Shown: positions 8,380-13,148 of the stretch, one piece after another
Layout of the letters: the number at the start of each line of letters is the position of its first letter
How positions within the stretch are numbered: the first letter of the stretch is position 1
DNA from: an uncultured Clostridia bacterium
Lineage (GTDB): Bacteria > Bacillota > Clostridia > Oscillospirales > Oscillospiraceae
DNA length: 14,780 nt
NCBI GenBank assembly: GCA_947169005.1
Contig: CAMVOG010000025.1
Span: 1 to 14,780, forward strand
Reading direction: 5' to 3'
Position numbers and translations under genes: made by a program
Notes under the pieces: generated by a model
What the model was told of the DNA's origin: nothing
Database searches by the model: none
What the model saw: the letters and a program-made list of their open reading frames with translations, nothing else

Positions 8380-8412
8380 TTCCATGTGACGACAAAGTGT
8401 CGTCACATGGAA
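8380..8412. repeat. Perfect 15-bp hairpin directly after ftsY
   Basis: TTCCATGTGACGACA (8380-8394) and its exact reverse complement (8398-8412) flank an AAG loop. It abuts the 7-bp hairpin at 8361-8379, so two stems stand back to back after the ftsY reading frame. No T-run follows, so it is not a textbook terminator, but it could block 3' exonucleases. Confidence 0.85.
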
Positions 8413-8424
8413 AATGGATTAAAA

Positions 8425-8452
8425 CGTGAGGGGGAGTCCCCTCCCCCTCACG
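8425..8452. repeat. Perfect 12-bp GC-rich hairpin
   Basis: CGTGAGGGGGAG (8425-8436) pairs exactly with CTCCCCCTCACG (8441-8452) around the loop TCCC. The next bases are GACCCCCA, with no T-run, so termination by the classical mechanism is not supported. It lies inside the segment bounded by the 23-bp direct repeats. Confidence 0.85.
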
Positions 8453-8542
8453 GACCCCCATGCATTTCCTTCCCTGGCTGCATAGGGTTTGTCTACAGTC
8501 TGATGGTTGAAACAAGTTCTACCTTCCTTAAATCATATCAAA

Positions 8543-8613
8543 GCCGTTTTTCTCGCCGCTTCGCGGCAACCGAAAAACATGGCGTCTTATGACCGTTCCT
8601 TTTCACGGTCATA
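8543..8613 (-). repeat. Palindromic element, copy 1 (reverse orientation), upstream of rdgB
   Basis: On the minus strand the element begins with a hairpin of 9-bp stem TATGACCGT/ACGGTCATA (+ strand 8588-8596/8605-8613). After four bases comes a core at 8543-8583: outer GCC/GGC, a 7-bp stem GTTTTTC/GAAAAAC, and an inner stem GCCGC/GCGGC. The core aligns with the element at 9640-9681 with compensating changes in the stem. It contains no supported gene. It fills most of the gap before rdgB, so it would lie in that gene's leader if transcribed from ftsY. Confidence 0.65.
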
Positions 8614-8652
8614 TCGTGCCTTTGAGCTTCTGCGAAAGGAATGGGCAAAAAT

Positions 8653-9252
8653 ATGAAATTCGTGCTGGCCAGCAACAATCCCGGCAAGCTGCGGGAAATG
8701 CGGGAGATCCTCTCCCAGCTCGGCATCGAGGTCCTCTCCCAGCGGGAGGCGGGCATCGCCGTGGAGCCGGAGGAGACCGGGACCACCTTTGCCGAAAATG
8801 CCCTTATCAAGGCCCGGGCGGCCATGGAGGCCTCTGGACTCGCGGCCATCGCGGACGATTCCGGCATCGCGGTGGAGGCCCTGGGCGGCGCACCCGGCGT
8901 CTATTCCGCCCGTTACGGCAACTGCGCCTCCGACGGGGAGCGCGTGGAGCTGCTGCTGAAAAACATGGAGCATGAGGAACATCGGGCCGCGAAATTCGTC
9001 TCCAATATAGCGGTGGTCTTCCCCAACGGGGACGAGCTGGTCACCGCCGGGGAATGCGCCGGGGAACTGACCTATGCCCCACGGGGCGAGAACGGCTTCG
9101 GCTACGACCCTATTTTCTTCATGCCCTGCTTCGGCAGGACCCTGGCGGAGGTGACGGCGGAGGAAAAGAACAGCGTTTCCCACCGGGGCCGCGCCCTGCG
9201 GGCCATGAAGGAGAAGCTGACAGAATACTTTAAGGAGAAAGAAAGATGCTGA
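8653..9252 (+). CDS. rdgB: XTP/dITP diphosphatase (Ham1/RdgB family)
   Basis: Hydrolyses non-canonical purine nucleoside triphosphates (dITP, XTP, ITP) to monophosphate and pyrophosphate, keeping damaged purines out of DNA and RNA. The 199 residues match the family. Motifs: SNNPGK at residues 7-12 for the triphosphate, IADDSGIAVEALGGAPGVYS with the catalytic acidic residues, GFGYDPIF, and SHRGRAL near the end. I chose the ATG at 8653 because the family begins close to MKxVLASxNxGK; the ATG at 8641 would directly abut the AAAGGA (8635-8640) with no spacer. Even so the spacer to 8653 is 12 bases, longer than usual. Its last bases overlap yhbY by seven (ATGCTGA), so the two are translationally coupled. 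Upstream lies a palindromic interval with no recognisable promoter. Confidence 0.95.
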   Translation: MKFVLASNNPGKLREMREILSQLGIEVLSQREAGIAVEPEETGTTFAENALIKARAAMEASGLAAIADDSGIAVEALGGAPGVYSARYGNCASDGERVELLLKNMEHEEHRAAKFVSNIAVVFPNGDELVTAGECAGELTYAPRGENGFGYDPIFFMPCFGRTLAEVTAEEKNSVSHRGRALRAMKEKLTEYFKEKERC

Positions 9253-9539
9253 CAGGAAAGCAGCGGGCCCAGCTCAGGGCCCTGGCCAATAACGCGGAGA
9301 CCATCGTTCACATCGGCAAGGGCGGCGTGACGGAAAACCTGGTGCGCCAGGCGGCGGACGCCCTGCGCGCCCGGGAGCTCATCAAGTGCCGCGTGCTGGA
9401 ATCCGCCATGCTCACCACCCGGGAAGCCTGCGACGAGCTGGCCGAAAAGACCGGGGCCGAGGGCGTGCAGGTGATCGGCAGCCGCTTCGTGCTTTATAAG
9501 CGCAACGAGGAGGAGCCGAGGATCGAGCTGGTGAAATAG
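9246..9539 (+). CDS. yhbY: CRM-domain RNA-binding protein YhbY
   Basis: Small protein of 97 residues consisting of one CRS1/YhbY (CRM) RNA-binding domain, linked in bacteria to assembly of the large ribosomal subunit. Visible signs are the N-terminal LTGKQRAQLRALAN, the glycine loop HIGKGGVTENLV at about 22-33 and the C-terminal IGSRFVLYKRN. AGGAG in AAGGAGAAAGAAAG lies just upstream of the ATG, inside the rdgB end. The order yhbY then nadD then yqeK is conserved in Firmicutes, supporting the call. The TAG stop doubles as the start of a seven-unit 7-bp repeat array. Confidence 0.95.
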   Translation: MLTGKQRAQLRALANNAETIVHIGKGGVTENLVRQAADALRARELIKCRVLESAMLTTREACDELAEKTGAEGVQVIGSRFVLYKRNEEEPRIELVK

Positions 9540-9586
9540 AGAACAGGCAACAGGGGGCAGGCAGCAGGCAGCAGGGAACAGAGAAG
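9538..9586 (+). repeat. Array of seven degenerate 7-bp repeats after yhbY
   Basis: Exactly seven heptads in register, starting on the AG of the yhbY stop codon TAG. The units are AGAGAAC, AGGCAAC, AGGGGGC, AGGCAGC (twice), AGGGAAC and AGAGAAG. CAGGGAACAG at 9572-9581 is the perfect reverse complement of 9755-9764 in the opposing array, so the 170-base block between is flanked by a 10-bp inverted repeat. Confidence 0.8.
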
Positions 9587-9603
9587 CCACTCGTCATTGC
9601 ATC

Positions 9604-9745
9604 CCCCATTCATTCTTGCATGAATGGGGCAGCAATATTGCCGCATTTCGCAGTTGCCGCGCAGGCGGCGAGCGAAATGGCAATCAAATCTTATACATGT
9701 GCCGGCATCGCGCTTTCGTTTTGCTTCAATCTTTAATCGGCACAT
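9604..9745 (+). repeat. Palindromic element, copy 2, three hairpins between yhbY and nadD
   Basis: First hairpin: CCCCATTCAT (9604-9613) with ATGAATGGGG (9620-9629). Second: ATTGCC plus ATTTCGC (9637-9651, with a GC bulge) pairs with GCGAAAT plus GGCAAT (9672-9684), and encloses an inner stem GCCGC/GCGGC (9656-9660/9665-9669). Third: ATGTGCCG (9697-9704) with CGGCACAT (9738-9745). The middle hairpin matches copy 1 at 8543-8583 in reverse. The block is flanked by opposing 7-bp repeats. A 38-codon open frame (9620-9736) runs through it but has no ribosome binding site; I regard it as probably non-coding. Confidence 0.7.
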
Positions 9746-9750
9746 CAATA

Positions 9751-9785
9751 AGTACTGTTCCCTGGGCCCTGAGCCCTGTCGCCTG
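9751..9785 (-). repeat. Degenerate 7-bp repeat array, inverted, before nadD
   Basis: Five heptads ending in CTG: AGTACTG, TTCCCTG, GGCCCTG, AGCCCTG and TCGCCTG. On the minus strand these read as CAGGGAA-type units, opposing the array at 9538-9586. The array stops eight bases before the nadD ribosome binding site GGAGGG (9793-9798). Confidence 0.7.
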
Positions 9786-9803
9786 AATGATCGGAGGGAC
9801 GAT

Positions 9804-11006
9804 ATGAGGATCGGTATCTACGGAGGCACCTTTAATCCCCCCCATACGGGGCACAGAAAAGCTGCCCGGGAGGCCATCGGGGCCCTGGGCCTGGATAAGC
9901 TGCTCGTCATCCCCACGGCGGAGCCGCCCCATAAGGAGCTGCCCGAGGAGAGCGCCGGGCCGGAGCAACGCCTGGAGCTGGCCCGTCTCTGCTTCGGCGG
10001 CCTGGAAGGGGCCGAGGTGAGCCCCCTGGAGCTGGAGCGGGGCGGCAAGAGCTATACCGCCGACACGGTGGCGGAGCTGCGCCGCCTGTACCCGGAGGCC
10101 GAGCTGTGGCTCATCATGGGCGGGGATATGTTTCTGAGCCTGGAAAAGTGGTACAAGTCCGGGGAGCTGCTGCGGGAGGCGGGAATCGCCGTCTCCGCCC
10201 GGGCGGATGAGCGGGAGCGCATCCTGGCCGAGGCCGAAAAGCTCCGGCGGGAGCGGGGGGCCCGCGTCCGCTTTATCGACCAGCCGCCCATCATCATTTC
10301 CTCCACCGCCCTGCGGGATTGCCTGCGCCGGGCCGAGGGCAGGGAATATCTGACGGAGGAGACCTACGCCTATATCGTCAAAAACCGCCTTTACGGGGCC
10401 CGGGCGGAGCTGGGCTGGCTGCGGGAACAGGCGGTGAAGCTGCTGGACCCCCGGCGGGTACCCCATGTGCTGGGCGTGGAGCAGGAGGCCGTGCGCCTGG
10501 CCGAGCGCTGGGGCGCGGAGGTTTATGACGCCGCCGCCGCGGGCATACTCCATGATATAACCAAAAAATGCAATGACAAAGAACAGTTGCAGCTTTGTGA
10601 AAAGTATGGTACAATGATCGACAATCTTGAGCGGGAGATCCCCAAGCTGCTTCACGCCAAGACCGGGGCGGACCTGGCCTGGCATGAGTTCGGCGTTTCC
10701 CCCGCCATCCGGGAGGCCATCCGCTGGCACACCACGGGCCGGGAGAACATGAGCCTTTTGGAGAAGATCATCTACCTGGCGGATTACATCGAGCCCAACC
10801 GGAGCTTTGAGGGACTGGACCGCCTGCGGGCCCTGGCCTATGAGGACCTGGACGAGGCCCTGCGGCTGGGCCTGCAGATGAGCCTGGACGAGATGGAGGA
10901 GCGGTGCATCGTGCCCCATCCCAATTCCCTCCGGGCACTGCGGTACATAGAAAAAGAACTGGACCGAAAACGCGCGGAGCCGTATTCGGGGATAGGAGCA
11001 ATATGA
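9804..11006 (+). CDS. nadD-yqeK: Fused nicotinate-nucleotide adenylyltransferase / HD-domain Ap4A hydrolase (NadD-YqeK)
   Basis: Two enzymes in one 400-residue chain. Residues 1 to about 200 are NadD, which adenylates nicotinate mononucleotide in NAD synthesis: GGTFNPPHTGH at 7-17 is the nucleotidyltransferase signature, GGDMFLSLEKWYKS is the substrate segment, and ISSTALR closes the site. Residues about 210-390 are a YqeK-type HD phosphohydrolase, known to split Ap4A symmetrically: H221 (RVPHVLGVE), the HD pair H250-D251 (GILHDITK), a later WH pair in IRWHTTGREN, and LADYIEPNR. In B. subtilis these are adjacent separate genes, so this is a natural fusion. GGAGGG ends five bases before the ATG; the frame stays open upstream through repeats, but that extension is not family sequence. 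The end overlaps the LCP gene by four bases (ATGA). A patch of A/T-ending codons spans about 10543-10636. Confidence 0.96.
   Translation: MRIGIYGGTFNPPHTGHRKAAREAIGALGLDKLLVIPTAEPPHKELPEESAGPEQRLELARLCFGGLEGAEVSPLELERGGKSYTADTVAELRRLYPEAELWLIMGGDMFLSLEKWYKSGELLREAGIAVSARADERERILAEAEKLRRERGARVRFIDQPPIIISSTALRDCLRRAEGREYLTEETYAYIVKNRLYGARAELGWLREQAVKLLDPRRVPHVLGVEQEAVRLAERWGAEVYDAAAAGILHDITKKCNDKEQLQLCEKYGTMIDNLEREIPKLLHAKTGADLAWHEFGVSPAIREAIRWHTTGRENMSLLEKIIYLADYIEPNRSFEGLDRLRALAYEDLDEALRLGLQMSLDEMEERCIVPHPNSLRALRYIEKELDRKRAEPYSGIGAI
10587..10615 (+). promoter_or_regulatory. Possible internal promoter within nadD-yqeK
   Basis: TTGCAG (10587-10592), a 17-base spacer and TACAAT (10610-10615), with an extended -10 TG at 10607-10608. 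The -10 matches consensus at five of six, the -35 only at three. It sits in a patch where codons end in A or T (ATA, AAA, TTG, TGT, GGT, ACA) while the rest of the gene uses G/C-ending codons. It could drive the LCP gene, rsfS and leuS, whose first start codon is about 390 bases on. Unproven. Confidence 0.4.
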
Positions 11007-12727
11007 AACTGTTTGGCAATACGAAGCGGAAGTCCTCCGCGCCCAAGCGGGCGGAGGAGACGCCGGTGGAAAAGTCCGCCCGCCGGGCGGCGCCTGTGGA
11101 GCCCGTCCGCTCCGAGGAGGAGAAGGGGCTGCTGGCCCGGCTGGCCGCGGGGAAGATCGAAAAGGCCCGGGAGGCCCTGGACAGCGAGGAATACCGCCGC
11201 CGTACCCCGGAGGAGCGGCGGGCCATCGAGGACAGCATCGTCAAATATCAGAAGCGGCGTGTTCTGCGGCGGATCATCATCATTCTGGTGATCCTGGCCC
11301 TCCTTGTGGGCGCCGCCGTCGCCTACGTCAGCTATATCCGGCCCCCGGAGCTCGCGGGCAATCACAATAAGCCCGCCCCCAGCACCACCCAGCGGGAGGA
11401 GGAGAACGCGGCCGCCCCGGAGAATACGGGCCGGGAGACCGAGACCCCGACCCAGACGGAGGGGGAGAACACCCAGCAGCGGGAGGAAAACCGCTCCTCC
11501 GTGGAATCCGACCGGGTGGAGGGCATGTACACCTTCCTCATCATCGGCAACGACCAGGGCAACGGCAACACCGATACCATGATGGTGGGCCGCCTGGACA
11601 CCGTGAACCACAAGCTGAACGTGATCAACCTGCCCCGGGACACGCTGGTGAACGTGCCCTGGGCCGCCAAGAAGATCAGCACCATCATGACCTTCCGCGG
11701 CGAGGGGATGGACGGCCTGGTGGACGGGCTCACGGACGTGCTGGGCTTTGAGGTGGACAGCTATATCAGCGTGAATCTCAAGGCCTTCAAGGCCCTGGTG
11801 GACGCCATCGGCGGCGTGTGGTTTGACGTGCCCCGGAACATGAACTACGACGACCCGACCCAGAACCTGCATATCCACGTCTCCAAGGGCTATCAGCTCC
11901 TGGACGGGGAGAACGCCCTGGGCGTGGTCCGCTTCCGGGAGGGCAACAACAACTCCGGCTACGCGGGCGGCGACATAGACCGCATCGCCATGCAGCAGAG
12001 CTTCCTCAAGGCCCTCCTCAAGCAGTGCCTCTCCGCGGAGACTCTGCTGAGCAACGTGACGGAGTACGCCAAGATCTTCAAGGAATATGTGGAGACGGAC
12101 CTGACGGTGGGCAACCTCGTCTGGTACGGCCAGCAGATCCTGAAAATGGGCGAGGGGGACATCACCTTCACCACCCTGCCTGCCAATTACAATGACAGCG
12201 TGCGTGGCCTGTCCTATTGCACGATCAATATCAACGAGTGGCTGGAGCTGCTCAACAGCTCCCTGAATCCCTATAAGGACGCCATCACCGTGGAGAATCT
12301 GAACGTGCTGACCCGTGACGCCAACGGCAACCTTTATGCCACCAACGGCGTCATCGCCGGCGGACTGGATTCCTTCTACGACGCCCGCGGCGGCGGCAGC
12401 TCCTCCGGCAGCACCGGCGGCACGAGCCAGAGCGGCACGACGGTCCCCGTCCAGACGGAGCCGGAGCCCACAGGCGGCGAGACCGCCCAGGAGCCCGCCC
12501 CCGAGACGACAGAGCCCGCCCCCGAGACGACAGAGCCCGCCCCCGAGACGACGGAGCCTGCCCCCGAGACCTCCGAGCCCGCGCCCGAGCCCGTGCAGGA
12601 GCCTGTGGCGGAGCCCGAGCCCGTGCAGGAGCCCGCTCCCGCGGACCCGGCCCCGGCTGAGACCGGCGGCGAGGTGGGCGGCGGCGATTCCGGCTTCGTG
12701 CCCGACCCCGAGGACGGGGACGGCTGA
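11003..12727 (+). CDS. LytR-CpsA-Psr (LCP) family cell-wall polymer ligase
   Basis: Membrane-anchored enzyme family that transfers undecaprenyl-linked glycopolymers (teichoic acids, capsule) to peptidoglycan. The 574-residue protein has a charged cytoplasmic N terminus of about 90 residues, longer than usual and rich in Arg, Glu and Lys, and one transmembrane helix (RRIIIILVILALLVGAAVAY, about 90-112). A Thr/Glu linker follows, then the LCP domain at about 175-345, with MYTFLIIGND, NTDTMMVGRLD, INLPRDTLV and GDIDRIAMQQSFL; the Arg and Asp residues in these match those that bind the pyrophosphate lipid. A Ser/Gly stretch (about 465-480) precedes a Pro/Glu/Thr-rich tail with EPAPETT repeats. 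AGGAG lies four bases before the ATG, which overlaps the nadD-yqeK stop. The gene is inserted between yqeK and rsfS relative to B. subtilis. The exact polymer attached cannot be deduced. Confidence 0.92.
   Translation: MKLFGNTKRKSSAPKRAEETPVEKSARRAAPVEPVRSEEEKGLLARLAAGKIEKAREALDSEEYRRRTPEERRAIEDSIVKYQKRRVLRRIIIILVILALLVGAAVAYVSYIRPPELAGNHNKPAPSTTQREEENAAAPENTGRETETPTQTEGENTQQREENRSSVESDRVEGMYTFLIIGNDQGNGNTDTMMVGRLDTVNHKLNVINLPRDTLVNVPWAAKKISTIMTFRGEGMDGLVDGLTDVLGFEVDSYISVNLKAFKALVDAIGGVWFDVPRNMNYDDPTQNLHIHVSKGYQLLDGENALGVVRFREGNNNSGYAGGDIDRIAMQQSFLKALLKQCLSAETLLSNVTEYAKIFKEYVETDLTVGNLVWYGQQILKMGEGDITFTTLPANYNDSVRGLSYCTININEWLELLNSSLNPYKDAITVENLNVLTRDANGNLYATNGVIAGGLDSFYDARGGGSSSGSTGGTSQSGTTVPVQTEPEPTGGETAQEPAPETTEPAPETTEPAPETTEPAPETSEPAPEPVQEPVAEPEPVQEPAPADPAPAETGGEVGGGDSGFVPDPEDGDG
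12491..12589 (+). repeat. Tandem 21-bp coding repeat in the LCP tail
   Basis: Four units of 21 bases from 12491 to 12574 encode EPAPETT (last copy EPAPETS), followed by a partial EPAPE. The units are nearly identical at the nucleotide level, differing at a few bases in the third and fourth, which implies recent slippage-type expansion. The encoded tail continues with looser EPVQEP motifs and probably spans the cell wall. Confidence 0.9.
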
Positions 12728-12742
12728 GCCCACGACATATGA

Positions 12743-12748
12743 AAGGAG
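12743..12748 (+). promoter_or_regulatory. Ribosome binding site that decides the rsfS start
   Basis: AAGGAG lies seven bases before GTG 12756 but only one base before the in-frame ATG 12750. Spacing therefore favours GTG as the true start. Confidence 0.65.
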
Positions 12749-12755
12749 AATGACC

Positions 12756-13121
12756 GTGCTGAGCGCGAAGGAAGTTATGGAAAACGTCGTCAAGGCCCTT
12801 GACGACAAGAAAGCAAAGGATCTGACGGTCCTCTATACGGCGGATATCACGGTGCTGGCGGATTATTTCGTCATCTGCACCGCGGGCTCCACCTCCCAGA
12901 TCAAGAGCCTCAGCGACGAGGCGGGCCGCCGCCTTACCGAGCTGGGGGAGCCTCCCCGCCGGGTGGAAGGCTATCGGGACGGCGGCTGGGTGCTGATGGA
13001 CTTCGGCTGCGTGATCGTCCACCTCTTTCTGGCGGAGGCCAGAGGCTTTTATGACCTGGAGCGGCTGTGGAGCGACGCCCCCGTGGTGGACGTGAGCGCC
13101 CTGCTGGTCCCCGAAGAATGA
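12756..13121 (+). CDS. rsfS: Ribosomal silencing factor RsfS
   Basis: Binds ribosomal protein uL14 and blocks joining of the subunits, lowering translation when nutrients are scarce. With the GTG start the protein has 121 residues, normal for the family. It shows the DUF143/Iojap pattern: AKDLTVLYTADITVLADYF, VICTAGSTSQIKSLSDE, EGYRDGGWVLMDFG, VIVHLFLAEARGFYDLERLW. If the ATG at 12750 were used, two residues (MT) would be added. It follows the LCP gene by 28 bases and precedes leuS by 27, with no terminator between, so all three are probably co-transcribed. yqeK next to rsfS is conserved in Firmicutes; here the LCP gene separates them. Confidence 0.95.
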   Translation: MLSAKEVMENVVKALDDKKAKDLTVLYTADITVLADYFVICTAGSTSQIKSLSDEAGRRLTELGEPPRRVEGYRDGGWVLMDFGCVIVHLFLAEARGFYDLERLWSDAPVVDVSALLVPEE

Positions 13122-13148
13122 GACTGAACAGAAAAGGGAGTTTTCTGC

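Larger units (their letters stand above)
8361..8527. repeat. Insertion-like segment bounded by 23-bp direct repeats
   Basis: Bases 8361-8383 and 8505-8527 match at 21 of 23 positions: both read GGTTGAAA, then G or C, AAGTTC, then A or T, then ACCTTCC. Their offset is 144 bases. The first copy covers the end of ftsY, including its TGA at 8364-8366, and by itself forms a 7-bp hairpin (GGTTGAA/TTCAACC). Between the copies lie two perfect palindromes and the weaker inverted repeat ATGCA/TGCAT (8460-8464/8479-8483). No open frame of note is present. It may be a small non-autonomous element or a local duplication. Confidence 0.6.

Noticed and set aside
8425..8452. Intrinsic terminator after ftsY
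   Set aside because: The stem is strong but GACCCCCA follows, with no T-run on either strand.
8641..8652. Upstream ATG 8641 as the rdgB start
   Set aside because: AAAGGA would directly touch the start codon, and homologues begin near MKFVLASNN. Kept only as an alternative.
9721..9749. Possible promoter for nadD: TTGCTT, 17 bases, ATCAAT
   Set aside because: Both boxes match consensus poorly, and the sequence lies in the arm of an inverted repeat, which explains it better.
9624..9803. N-terminal extension of NadD starting at ATG 9624
   Set aside because: The extension translates a palindromic repeat, and family homology starts at MRIGIYGGTF with GGAGGG five bases upstream of ATG 9804.
8367..9803. 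CRISPR array or tRNA genes in the two repeat-rich gaps
   Set aside because: Repeats are not evenly spaced identical units with unique spacers, and no cloverleaf with a TTC-containing T-arm and CCA-type end was found.
12739..12753. Mini-ORF of four codons overlapping the rsfS ribosome binding site
   Set aside because: It has no ribosome binding site of its own; the ATG in CATATGAAAGGAG is likely coincidental.
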